Below, one piece after another: positions 1-11,701 of a stretch of 64,000 bases of DNA (positions within the stretch are counted from its first letter, which is position 1; each line of letters begins with the position of its first letter). Made by a program: the position numbers and the translations under genes. This DNA is from Sphingobacterium sp. PCS056 (GTDB lineage Bacteria > Bacteroidota > Bacteroidia > Sphingobacteriales > Sphingobacteriaceae). The notes beneath the pieces are model-generated. The model saw nothing but the letters and a program-made list of their open reading frames with translations, was not told the DNA's origin and made no database searches. The stretch spans positions 1,178,001-1,242,000 of the forward strand of contig NZ_CP096883.1 in the NCBI RefSeq assembly GCF_023273895.1. Reading direction: 5' to 3'.

Positions 1-406
1 GTATCACTCCTCCCATTACGGCTGAAAACATCCCTAATATGACTGCTGCAATCGTAGAGCTTTCGTAAGTTAATGACTTTTGTACACCAACGATGGTAAA
101 AAAGGCAATACCCATAGCATCAAAAAGGGTCAAAGTTCGAGAAAATTTATCGAGTTGATCATTGAGTATAGCAGAAAGAAATACGCCTATTAATATAGCA
201 ATTAAGTAATTGCCATCATCAACCCAAATAGGTCGAAGGTTTAGAAAAACATCTCTTAAAGACCCTCCTCCTATAGCGGTAACGAAACCGGTAAAGGTTG
301 CTCCGAAAATATCAATTTTTCTACGATTTGCGGCCATAGCTCCTGAAATAGCAAAAAGCATCGTACCTAATAAATCAGTATAATATATATAATCGGTGCC
401 TGTCAT
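1..406 (-). CDS. TRIC/UPF0126 (YadS-like) membrane channel protein, C-terminus cut by window edge
   Basis: The minus-strand reading frame starts with ATG at 406 and stays open for 135 codons to the window edge, so the C-terminal part is missing. The protein is very hydrophobic, with several predicted membrane segments. It carries the GGGSLRD motif near residues 47-53, followed by a hydrophobic repeat of the same layout (motif remnant MGGVI at the cut end). This glycine-rich motif is the signature of the UPF0126/trimeric intracellular cation channel family (E. coli YadS/YicG). Bacterial members are inner-membrane proteins for which monovalent cation or small amino acid transport has been proposed. 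The family call is firm; the substrate is not visible from sequence. It points away from the rRNA operon. Confidence 0.85.
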   Translation of the reverse strand, partial: MTGTDYIYYTDLLGTMLFAISGAMAANRRKIDIFGATFTGFVTAIGGGSLRDVFLNLRPIWVDDGNYLIAILIGVFLSAILNDQLDKFSRTLTLFDAMGIAFFTIVGVQKSLTYESSTIAAVILGMFSAVMGGVI

Positions 407-771
407 TTATCCGCATTGAATGATTTAACTATTTGTCTGTAAAGTTATGATTTTTTATAAAAAAAATATGTTTGTCATATTATAGTCGATTTGCCAATTA
501 AGTTACTAATAATCAGTATGGTATAGCTGTATTGATTTCATGTTCTATACTTTCTCTTTCTCTACTCATCTATAAGGCACGCGATATCTGATTATTTATC
601 GAGTTAATACATCTGTTATACTCTATTGGGGAGTAATTATATCTATAATAGGAAAAAGGTATTGCGGTCTTCTACAAAATTATATCAAATGATATAGGGA
701 TTCCTCCCTTAGAAGTAATACCAACTACATATCAAATTCTGACCAACTTCGTATTTAATACCGGTATAGTA

Positions 772-808
772 GGGGGATAACAGGGGGTTTATAGGGGGTT
801 AGTAGGGG
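772..808 (+). other. Candidate G-quadruplex: four G-tracts with an exact 11-bp period
   Basis: Runs of G occur at 772-776, 783-787, 794-798 and 805-808, each separated by exactly six A/T/C-rich bases, so they repeat every 11 bp. Four tracts of at least three G with loops of 7 or fewer bases satisfy the usual G-quadruplex rule. The last two tracts form the left arm of the palindrome at 785-836, so quadruplex and cruciform would compete. No folding evidence is available from sequence alone. Confidence 0.6.
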
Positions 809-836
809 TATACCCCTACTAACCCCCTATAAACCC
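785..836. repeat. 52-bp perfect palindrome without a loop
   Basis: The two 26-base arms are exact reverse complements, meeting between bases 810 and 811 with no spacer. The left arm contains GGGGG and GGGG tracts, the right arm the matching C tracts. It is not followed by a T-run typical of an intrinsic terminator and sits between the minus-strand channel gene, which reads away from it, and the rRNA operon. Function unknown. Confidence 0.9.
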
Positions 837-924
837 TAAGTAATGTCTGGTGTATTCCCCATTTAATAGTGAAGTTGGTATCTAGTTGGTCAGAATTTGT
901 CTTTAAGATCTGGTATATATTGTA

Positions 925-1112
925 AAGTAACGGAGGGATCGAGTGATGTGACGCATTAACCAAGTAACGAAGTGATGAAGTGACGAAGCTAAAACAGTAA
1001 CGAAGTGACACATTAATTAAGTAACATAGTGATGTAGTAACCTAGTAACGCAGTAACCGAGTGATCAAGTGACCAAGTAACGGAGTGACGAAGTAACCGA
1101 GTAACGCAGTAC
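925..1112. repeat. Degenerate tandem octamer repeat (AGTRACNN, about 20 units)
   Basis: The segment is built almost entirely of 8-base units beginning AGTAAC or AGTGAC/AGTGAT followed by two variable bases, with a few insertions (for example around 988-996 and 1008-1016). Variation is confined mainly to the last two positions and to A/G at the fourth. It has no coding potential of its own. The array lies about 150 bp upstream of the duplicated rRNA leader. Whether it is a recombination product, a protein-binding array or neutral slippage cannot be told from sequence. Confidence 0.8.
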
Positions 1113-1289
1113 TTGTATGATGATCCCATACCAATCAACAATGTGATCCATAGCAAAAGCTAATCCATATCCGACCCAGCATGATCATCAGGCGGCATCC
1201 AGATAAATTATCGGTCACATTTCTAGCCCTTTACCGTGTCGCGGTAAACTATTTCCGGAAAACATTAGGAAGTGAAGGATAAAAGTTCC

Positions 1290-1297
1290 TATCTTTG
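1290..1297 (+). promoter_or_regulatory. Possible upstream rRNA promoter P1 (-7 box)
   Basis: TATCTTTG fits the Bacteroidota -7 consensus TAnnTTTG. No good TTTG is found 19 bp upstream (the region reads TTAGG), so this is weaker than the downstream box. The same sequence is kept in the second rRNA copy at 14377-14384. Confidence 0.45.
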
Positions 1298-1416
1298 CAC
1301 CACTCCGCAAGGGAGGAACGTCCGATCCGAGAGGGGAAGCACTGAAAAAAGAAGGGTTTAATTTAGTTTAAACGCAGAAACGAAAGGAAAACAAAAAAAT
1401 AAATTTTCACATTTAT

Positions 1417-1447
1417 TTTGGAGATACCAAAAAGATTTCTACCTTTG
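1417..1447 (+). promoter_or_regulatory. rRNA operon 1 main promoter (TTTG, 19 bp, TACCTTTG)
   Basis: TTTG at 1417-1420, a 19-bp spacer and TACCTTTG at 1440-1447 match the Bacteroidota sigma factor consensus exactly. The 16S gene starts about 245 bases downstream, leaving a long leader. The element is repeated at 14504-14534 before the second operon. Confidence 0.8.
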
Positions 1448-1692
1448 CAGTCCCAACGGAAACGAAGGGAAAACAAACAAGACCGATACCGGCGCAATGC
1501 CGACATCATATAAAGCCGAAGCGAGATGCGGGAGCGAAGAAAGTTCTTTAAAAATATAATCATGTAACGTAACGAGTAGTGTTGAGAAACAACGAAAGTT
1601 AAAAAAATCAACCTGTTCAATTTTAGAATTAGAAATAAAATACAAGACAATTCTATTTATTATAAATAGTCTTGATCTTACACTTCATTTTA

Positions 1693-3221
<1,529 letters not shown>

Positions 3222-3350
3222 CTAGAGCATTCAGGATTGAAGCTCGTTACGTACACACATGGTTTATATAAGAAACAAACAAGAGACAAAACATTTGAAG
3301 AAATGTGCCCATCCCTGATTGGATGGTCCAGAGAGATAGAAAGATAAGCT

Positions 3351-3427
3351 AGTCCCGTAGCTCAGTTGGTTAGAGCACTACACTGATAATGTAGGGGTCA
3401 GCAGTTCAAATCTGCTCGGGACTACCA
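3351..3427 (+). tRNA. tRNA-Ile (GAT), operon 1
   Basis: A 74-base cloverleaf plus an encoded CCA. The acceptor arms AGTCCCG and CGGGACT pair fully, and the anticodon loop reads CTGATAA with anticodon GAT. It lies in the 16S-23S spacer, its usual place. Confidence 0.97.
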
Positions 3428-3436
3428 AAAATACAC

Positions 3437-3510
3437 GGGGAATTAGCTCAGCTGGCTAGAGCACCTGCCTTGCACGCAGGGGGTCATCGGTTCGACTCCG
3501 ATATTCTCCA
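3437..3510 (+). tRNA. tRNA-Ala (TGC), operon 1
   Basis: The acceptor arms GGGGAAT and ATTCTCC pair with one G-U, and the anticodon loop carries TGC. It lies nine bases after tRNA-Ile. Unlike tRNA-Ile, the CCA end is not encoded (the bases after the discriminator A are CAG) and must be added enzymatically. Confidence 0.97.
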
Positions 3511-3736
3511 CAGGTTTGCCCGGACGCTAAGATACTGCGTTCATATACAGGCATACAAAGAGTTCTTTGACATATTGAAAGAAAAAAAATTACAAGAGAA
3601 GACAACAGTAGAGACAATACTGTGGTGTGTCTGATGTATTATGAAGACCCTCGGTCAAGGCCGAACGGATTAATGCGTAGCACCATGGTTATATATATCA
3701 AAAAGCAACCCATAGTAGCAAAAGGGCTATGAGGTG

Positions 3737-6627
<2,891 letters not shown>

Positions 6628-6736
6628 AACGCAGACACTGTTGTCTTCCTCTTTTAGTTTTTCTTTCAATTGTCTATAGATTAGTATGTTGGATGGGATA
6701 TTGTATATTTCATTCTTATGACTAATAAAAACATTT

Positions 6737-6845
6737 TAGGTGCCTATATCGGCGGTGTCTACCTCTTCCCATTCCGAACAGAGCAGTCAAGCCCGCCAGA
6801 GCCGATGGTATTGCCGTAACAGGTGGGAGAGTAGGTCGGTGCCTT
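6737..6845 (+). rRNA. rrf: 5S ribosomal RNA, operon 1
   Basis: The terminal helix pairs AGGTGCC (6738-6744) with GGTGCCT (6838-6844), with wobble pairs. The conserved CCGAACAG loop region lies at about 6774-6781. It is immediately followed by a T-run. Confidence 0.95.
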
Positions 6846-6856
6846 TTTTTATACAG

Positions 6857-6887
6857 AAGCCCTTGCTAAACAGCAGGGGCTTTTTTG
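6857..6887 (+). terminator. Intrinsic terminator of rRNA operon 1
   Basis: An 11-bp stem (AAGCCCTTGCT against AGCAGGGGCTT, one G-U) with a four-base loop is followed directly by a T-run. Confidence 0.85.
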
Positions 6888-7714
6888 TGCGCTAAACTTT
6901 TTCTGTCTTTCGGAAGCAGCATATCCCAATAGCGCTGCTTCCGGAACCATGCCGATGCAGCTCCATCTCCCCCCTTTCCATATGTCCATGCCTTTGTCTG
7001 TGGAACTGTTTCTGATAAAGCTTACTTGCTATAGGATCAGTTTCGCTTCTAAGTTTTGTGGCAATCTGATATCAGATGTTGATATTTTGCTGTTAACGGA
7101 TAGGATATAGGAATAGATGTGTTATCACTTATTGGGAAATTGATCTAAATTCATTATTCTCCTATATGATTTTATAAATTGCAGCTCTTCTAGTCTGCTC
7201 TAATCTGATATTACTTGAGCATATCATCGATTATTCTCTCAATAACTTCTTATGAAGACACCCTGGCGTTTATGATGAGATCTGATCATAGGGTTTGTAT
7301 AGCTATCATGATTATATTATCTTGCTTCATATCGTCTATTATTTCCTCAATAATTTTAATTTGCAGGGAGAGTGTCGTAAGTAAATGGATTTTCGACTCC
7401 TTTATTGAATTGATTATCTTGTTCTATTTTTATTCAAGTTGTAAGATGCTCTTCAAGTATTATGAAATTAATTATTTGCATTCTTAATTTTAACTTTTTG
7501 CAATAGATTTACTGATTTCACTTATTGATTTTCCTCGTAGATTGGGCTGGTATTATATACGAATCATTTCCTTATTCTAGTAAAATAAAACCGATTTTAG
7601 CAATTTAAAGGGTCATTATCCTAGTTTTTAGTCGATAGTTTGCTGCTAAATTTTTATTAATAAAAATTTATTTCTCAGTTAATCAGTGATTTATTGTTTA
7701 AAGTGAAAAATAAA
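6888..7714. other. AT-rich intergenic stretch, no supported gene
   Basis: These 830 bases after rRNA operon 1 carry no gene I can support. The longest frame (7215-7487, plus strand) begins only with TTG, has a low-complexity Ile/Ser composition and no family resemblance. Two degenerate copies of a 26-base word lie at about 7220-7245 and 7328-7353, about 108 bases apart, and account for the repeated ISSII in that frame. Nothing else was recognised. Confidence 0.6.
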
Positions 7715-7745
7715 TTTGACTTTATTAATTTTCGATGTATATTTG
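7715..7745 (+). promoter_or_regulatory. tRNA-Pro promoter (TTTG, 19 bp, TATATTTG)
   Basis: TTTG at 7715-7718, a spacer of exactly 19 bp and TATATTTG at 7738-7745 form a perfect Bacteroidota promoter. It ends 32 bases before the mature tRNA. Confidence 0.8.
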
Positions 7746-7777
7746 CATCACAGTAAAACAAAAAGGTGATACCTTTT

Positions 7778-7851
7778 CGGGGTGTAGCGTAGCCCGGTAT
7801 CGCGCCACATTTGGGATGTGGAGGTCGTAGGTTCGAATCCTGCCACCCCGA
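7778..7851 (+). tRNA. tRNA-Pro (TGG)
   Basis: A complete cloverleaf: acceptor CGGGGTG pairs with CACCCCG, the anticodon stem CCACA/TGTGG encloses TTTGGGA with anticodon TGG, and the T-arm carries GTTCGAATC. CCA is not encoded. It has its own promoter and a terminator directly downstream. Confidence 0.97.
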
Positions 7852-7854
7852 CAA

Positions 7855-7885
7855 AAAAGCTCTAACTTTAGTTAGAGCTTTTTTT
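7855..7885. terminator. Bidirectional terminator between tRNA-Pro and kdgA
   Basis: The 12-bp perfect stem AAAAGCTCTAAC / GTTAGAGCTTTT with a four-base loop is flanked by A-runs on the left and T-runs on the right, so it can end both the tRNA transcript and the convergent kdgK-kdgA transcript, whose stop lies at 7893. Confidence 0.85.
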
Positions 7886-7892
7886 TGTGTCT

Positions 7893-8540
7893 TTATTTTA
7901 TACTTTCAATATGATGAAAAGCTTTGCGTAATCTATTTTCGATATAGTTGCTTTCTTCAAATTCTGTTGGAGCGTTGAATAGTTTGGAACCCATCCCTAC
8001 AGCAGATACTCCAGCTTGAAACCATTCCGTCAGGTTTTGTTCTTCTAAGGATACTCCTCCGGTAGGCATAAACTTGAGTGATGGAAATAAAGGTTTAATT
8101 CCCTTTAAAAAATTTGATCCTAGTGCATCCCCTGGAAAAAGCTTTACTAGCGGGGCTCCTAGTTCTTCGGCAAGTGCAATTTCTGTAGGCGTCATACAAC
8201 CGGGGATCCAAAGAATATGATGTTTTAATGTAACTTCCGCTATTTCTGGTTTAACAATGGGGCTAACAATAAATTCTGCTCCTATATCTAGGAAATCGAG
8301 GGCTTGTTGTTTTGTCTTAATTGTTCCAATTCCTAACTTTAAATCTTGGAAATGTTGATCTCGGTAGTTTAATAGTTGTTTGAAATTGTTAAAAGCTTCT
8401 GGACCTCTGTTAACGAATTCGAAAACACGTATCCCTCCGCTGTAACACGACTTTAAAATCTGGATACATTGATCGATATCGTCATGATAGTAAACGGGGA
8501 TAATGGGAGAACTTTCAATCTTGGATAGGATAGTCTGCAT
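7893..8540 (-). CDS. kdgA: 2-dehydro-3-deoxy-phosphogluconate (KDPG) aldolase
   Basis: This 215-residue protein has the length and motifs of class I KDPG/KHG aldolases (E. coli Eda). The Schiff-base lysine is K133 in the segment LVKLFPGD, the catalytic glutamate is E41 in RVFEFVNRG, and PTGGVSLE near residue 160 forms the phosphate site. It splits KDPG into pyruvate and glyceraldehyde 3-phosphate, the last step of hexuronate breakdown. It lies five bases after kdgK in the same operon. The neighbours make KDPG rather than 4-hydroxy-2-oxoglutarate the expected substrate. It could equally be called eda. Confidence 0.93.
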   Translation of the reverse strand: MQTILSKIESSPIIPVYYHDDIDQCIQILKSCYSGGIRVFEFVNRGPEAFNNFKQLLNYRDQHFQDLKLGIGTIKTKQQALDFLDIGAEFIVSPIVKPEIAEVTLKHHILWIPGCMTPTEIALAEELGAPLVKLFPGDALGSNFLKGIKPLFPSLKFMPTGGVSLEEQNLTEWFQAGVSAVGMGSKLFNAPTEFEESNYIENRLRKAFHHIESIK

Positions 8541-8545
8541 GTTAA

Positions 8546-9538
8546 TTATGATAAGTTGATGAAATCACCTTTGTTGAACAGTTTTTTAAAGCCTAGTTGA
8601 GTGGCTGTGTCAATAATTTCTTGTGAAGATTTATTTTCATATATAGCTGCAATTAAGCCTGCCATAAATGCATCTCCACTACCAATTCGATCGATGAGGG
8701 TATTTGTTTCTAAGATATCGCTTATTTTATTTTCTGATGGATTGTGATAAGTACCATAGAATAAATTATGATTGGCATTATCCATAAATCGAAAAGTATT
8801 AGCAACGTGCTTACATTTCGGATATTTTTCAAATATCTCTTGAGCAACTACACGAGCATAATCGAAATATTGGTCCACTGATGTTGAACGGGAAAATTGA
8901 TCATTGATCGATGTTCCAAGCATTTTATTTTCAGCCCAGATATTGCCCATAATCACATCGCAATATGAAACTAAATGTGGCATAATGTCAAGAGGTTGTT
9001 TTCCATATTGCCATAATCTACTTCTATAATTTAGATCAACGGATATGGTTATTTTCTTTTCATGTGCCATTTTTAATGCTGTTAACATGAGATCTGCTAA
9101 TTCGCTATTTAGTGCCGGCGTTAGGGCTGTCCAATGAAACCAGGAGCAATCCTTAAATAGATCATCCCAATCGATATCACCAGCTTTTAAAGTGGAAAAA
9201 GAGGAATGATTTCGATCATATATTACTTCTCCACTTGTTAAACCATTTGCTGATTGTAAAATGTAAGAACCTAAACGTTCCCCTCCAAATATAAATTTGG
9301 AGGTATTGACATTACGTTGATTCAAGATGTTCAGTATTTCTTTAGTTAGCGCGTGCTCAGGTGCAGCTGACACATAAGCACTAGGAATCGATAATGATGC
9401 TAGAGCAACCGCTACGTTGGCTTCAGAACCACCAGGATAAGCGTATACAACAGATTGGTCGGTATTAAAAAAATGTTGATCCTTTGCTTGCAGTCTATAT
9501 AGAATCTCTCCAAAACAAAGGACTTTGTTATTATCCAT
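8546..9538 (-). CDS. kdgK: 2-dehydro-3-deoxygluconokinase (PfkB family)
   Basis: A 330-residue PfkB-family sugar kinase. The N-terminal glycine motif GGSEANVA is at residues 36-43 and the C-terminal signature DRIGSGDAF has the catalytic aspartate at D289. It phosphorylates KDG, produced by mannonate dehydratase, to KDPG, the substrate of the aldolase encoded immediately downstream. The family alone does not fix the sugar; the assignment rests on adjacency to kdgA and on the divergent uxuB-uxuA-uxaC operon. A LacI-type operator candidate lies about 70 bases upstream of its start, between the two divergent operons. Confidence 0.9.
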   Translation of the reverse strand: MDNNKVLCFGEILYRLQAKDQHFFNTDQSVVYAYPGGSEANVAVALASLSIPSAYVSAAPEHALTKEILNILNQRNVNTSKFIFGGERLGSYILQSANGLTSGEVIYDRNHSSFSTLKAGDIDWDDLFKDCSWFHWTALTPALNSELADLMLTALKMAHEKKITISVDLNYRSRLWQYGKQPLDIMPHLVSYCDVIMGNIWAENKMLGTSINDQFSRSTSVDQYFDYARVVAQEIFEKYPKCKHVANTFRFMDNANHNLFYGTYHNPSENKISDILETNTLIDRIGSGDAFMAGLIAAIYENKSSQEIIDTATQLGFKKLFNKGDFINLS

Positions 9539-9609
9539 AAGTTATAAGTTTATAGTTCTAAAGTAGTGTAAATAATTGTATTTATATAAGATTTATGCCC
9601 ATAATTTCG

Positions 9610-9619
9610 AAAACGTTTT
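9610..9619. promoter_or_regulatory. Candidate LacI-family operator between kdgK and uxuB
   Basis: AAAACGTTTT is a perfect 10-bp palindrome with the central CG typical of LacI/GalR-family operators. It is placed in the 161-bp divergent spacer between kdgK and uxuB, so one site could control both arms. The likely ligand is the LacI-type regulator encoded at 13132-14157. This is inference from symmetry and context. Confidence 0.5.
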
Positions 9620-9699
9620 AGTAAATAAAGTTTTAAGGAAGTTTCTTTCATAATTAATTATTTCCTAAAATTGGTAACTTTAAATCTAACAATTATAAA

Positions 9700-10521
9700 A
9701 TGGGGATATTGGATACATTTTCTTTAAGGAATCACGTCGTTGTGGTTACAGGTGCTACTGGTGTACTTGGGAAAGCTTTTGTAGATGCTTTAGCTGAAGC
9801 GGGTGCTAAGATTGCAGTACTTGGACGCAATACAGAAAAACTGCAAGAGCGGGTTGAAGCTATTGAAGCAAAAGGTGCTGAAGCTTTGGCGATACAAGTG
9901 GATGTGTTAAATGAGGAGGATGTGATAAGAGCCAAGGATGAAATATTGGCAAGATGGGGTACTATTAACGGTTTAGTAAATGCCGCTGGTGGTAATATTC
10001 CAGGCGCAACTATTCAACCAGATCAAAATCTTTTTGATCATGATGTTAAAGATACATTAAAAGCAATTGAGCTTAATTTATATGGTACAATTATACCGAC
10101 ACATATTTTTGGACGTGTGATTGCAGAATCGGGTAAAGGTTCTATTATTAATATTTCTTCTTTGGCTGCCAGTAGACCAATAACTAGAGTTTTAGGTTAT
10201 ACCGTTGCCAAACATGGTGTCGATGGATATACCAAATGGATGTCCGTTGAACTGGCTTTGCGTTATGGAGATAAAGTGCGCGTCAATGCGATCGCCCCTG
10301 GTGTCTTTTTAACGGAGCAAAATCGAAATTTATTAATGGATTCAAACGGTGCGTATTCTGATCGTGCTCAAAAGTTTATTAATGGAATGCCATTTCAAAG
10401 ATTAGGGGAGCCAGATGAATTAAAAGGAACTTTAGTTTACCTCTTAAGTGATGCTTCGGCTTTAGTGACTGGTGAAACAATCTTTGTTGATGGTGGTTTT
10501 AATTCATGGTGTGGTGTTTAA
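9700..10521 (+). CDS. uxuB: D-mannonate oxidoreductase (fructuronate reductase), SDR type
   Basis: A 273-residue short-chain dehydrogenase/reductase. The Rossmann motif TGATGVLG is at residues 17-24 and the catalytic set is serine 153/154 with Y167 and K171 (YTVAK). It resembles the SDR-type mannonate oxidoreductase of B. subtilis (YjmF), not the long-chain UxuB of E. coli, although the reaction is the same: NAD(H)-dependent interconversion of fructuronate and mannonate. It is first in a three-gene operon, ten bases before uxuA. A weak -7 box (TAACTTTA, 9675-9682) lies 17 bases before the start. SDR substrate is assigned by context. Confidence 0.85.
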   Translation: MGILDTFSLRNHVVVVTGATGVLGKAFVDALAEAGAKIAVLGRNTEKLQERVEAIEAKGAEALAIQVDVLNEEDVIRAKDEILARWGTINGLVNAAGGNIPGATIQPDQNLFDHDVKDTLKAIELNLYGTIIPTHIFGRVIAESGKGSIINISSLAASRPITRVLGYTVAKHGVDGYTKWMSVELALRYGDKVRVNAIAPGVFLTEQNRNLLMDSNGAYSDRAQKFINGMPFQRLGEPDELKGTLVYLLSDASALVTGETIFVDGGFNSWCGV

Positions 10522-10530
10522 TAAATAGAG

Positions 10531-11691
10531 ATGAATAAACTTGAACAAACTTGGAGATGGTATGGGCCGAATGATCCCGTTTCTTTAGTCGACATAAAAC
10601 AGGCTGGTGCTACAGGTATTGTAACGGCATTACATCATATTCCACATGGTGAGATTTGGCCAGTAGCAGATATTTTAGAACGTAAAAGTGTGATTGAGGA
10701 GGCTGGATTAGTCTGGTCGGTTGTAGAGAGTCTACCTGTTCATGAGGCAATAAAAACTGCGAATCAAGAGGCTGCATACTACATGCGCAATTACATTCAG
10801 TCACTGGAAAACCTGGCGAAATGTGGAATCCAAATTATAACCTACAATTTCATGCCGGTTTTAGATTGGACGAGGACACAATTAGATCTATTGATGAAGG
10901 ATGGATCCAAAGCGTTATATTTTGATTGGATAGATCTAGCCGTATTTGATATTTATATTTTAAAGCGTGTGGATGCCAGAAGGGATTATTCGGATGAAAT
11001 ATTAGCCGAGGTGGAACGAAAATTTGCTTCGTATTCGCCATCTGATTTAAACGCATTAACTCAAGTTGTTTTAATGGGAATTCCTGGAGAAAAAGATCTT
11101 ACACTTGAAGATTTAAATAATAGCATTGCTATATATAGTGAGATTGGTCGAGAAGGTTTATTGCGCAATTTATTACATTTCTTGTCGTCAATCGCTGAAG
11201 TTTGTGAAAGTAGCGGAATAAAAATGACCATTCATCCTGATGATCCTCCATATGCAATTTTAGGTCTTCCACGAATTGTGAGTAATCAATCCGACTTGGA
11301 GGCCATCTTGGCAGGTGTTAATAAGCCTTTTAATGGAGTGTGTTTTTGCACGGGATCTCTTGGTGCAAGCCAGTCAAATGATGTCGTATCGATATTGGAC
11401 AGGGTTAAAGACCGGGTTTATTTCGCTCACCTAAGAAATGTGAAAAAGGATCGTATGGGCAGTTTCTATGAAGCAGATCATTTGGATGGAGATGTCAATA
11501 TGCATGCTATTATGCAGATTTTGGCTGCTGAAAATCAGAAACGGATTCGACCAATTCCGTTTAGACCTGATCATGGTCACCAAATGTTAGATGATTTAAA
11601 TAAAGTAACTAATCCAGGGTATTCTGCTATAGGACGCTTAAGAGGGCTTGCAGAGCTTCGAGGTTTAGAATATGGGATTTTAGGTGAATAA
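10531..11691 (+). CDS. uxuA: Mannonate dehydratase
   Basis: 386 residues, the normal family length, with sequence typical of UxuA from the N-terminal WRWYGPNDPVSL onward. Probable metal and active-site segments are HPDDPP at about residue 235, CFCTGSLG at about 272, AHLRN at about 300 and DHGHQ at about 347. It dehydrates D-mannonate to 2-dehydro-3-deoxygluconate in the cytoplasm, using a divalent metal. It is the middle gene of uxuB-uxuA-uxaC, with spacings of nine and ten bases. The motifs place this firmly in the UxuA (TIM barrel) family, not the enolase-type mannonate dehydratases. Confidence 0.96.
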   Translation: MNKLEQTWRWYGPNDPVSLVDIKQAGATGIVTALHHIPHGEIWPVADILERKSVIEEAGLVWSVVESLPVHEAIKTANQEAAYYMRNYIQSLENLAKCGIQIITYNFMPVLDWTRTQLDLLMKDGSKALYFDWIDLAVFDIYILKRVDARRDYSDEILAEVERKFASYSPSDLNALTQVVLMGIPGEKDLTLEDLNNSIAIYSEIGREGLLRNLLHFLSSIAEVCESSGIKMTIHPDDPPYAILGLPRIVSNQSDLEAILAGVNKPFNGVCFCTGSLGASQSNDVVSILDRVKDRVYFAHLRNVKKDRMGSFYEADHLDGDVNMHAIMQILAAENQKRIRPIPFRPDHGHQMLDDLNKVTNPGYSAIGRLRGLAELRGLEYGILGE

Positions 11692-11701
11692 AAAGAGAAG
11701 C

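Larger units (their letters stand above)
733..899. repeat. Outer inverted repeat surrounding the 52-bp palindrome
   Basis: Sixteen bases at 733-748 are the exact reverse complement of 884-899. Adjoining bases also show weaker mirrored similarity (an ACCAACTTC-like word on the left, GAAGTTGGT on the right). The central 52-bp palindrome lies roughly midway, so the whole 167-bp block could extrude as a large cruciform or fold as a long hairpin in RNA. No open reading frame or known mobile-element terminus was recognised in it. Confidence 0.8.
407..1257. other. Long non-coding stretch with palindromes, G-tracts and octamer repeats
   Basis: No convincing gene lies in these 850 bases; the only longish open frame (minus strand 1011-799) runs through the palindrome and the tandem repeat and is a by-product of them. 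The stretch contains the G-tract array (772-808), the perfect palindrome (785-836) inside a wider inverted repeat (733-899), and the octamer repeat array (925-1112), all listed separately. A short hairpin (7-bp arms 1230-1236 and 1242-1248, loop 5) sits just before the duplicated rRNA leader begins. Bases 407-732 are AT-rich with nothing else recognisable. Confidence 0.7.

Noticed and set aside
799-1011. Minus-strand open frame of 70 residues
   Set aside because: It reads through one arm of the palindrome and part of the octamer array; the protein is composed of repeat-derived words and has no family resemblance.
7215-7487. Plus-strand frame of 90 hydrophobic residues
   Set aside because: It starts only with TTG, is low-complexity Ile/Ser, and part of it comes from two degenerate copies of a 26-base word; no ribosome-binding or promoter signal was seen.
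11684-11701. GTG start for uxaC overlapping uxuA
   Set aside because: The ATG at 11702 gives a better family-like N-terminus and normal spacing to uxuA.
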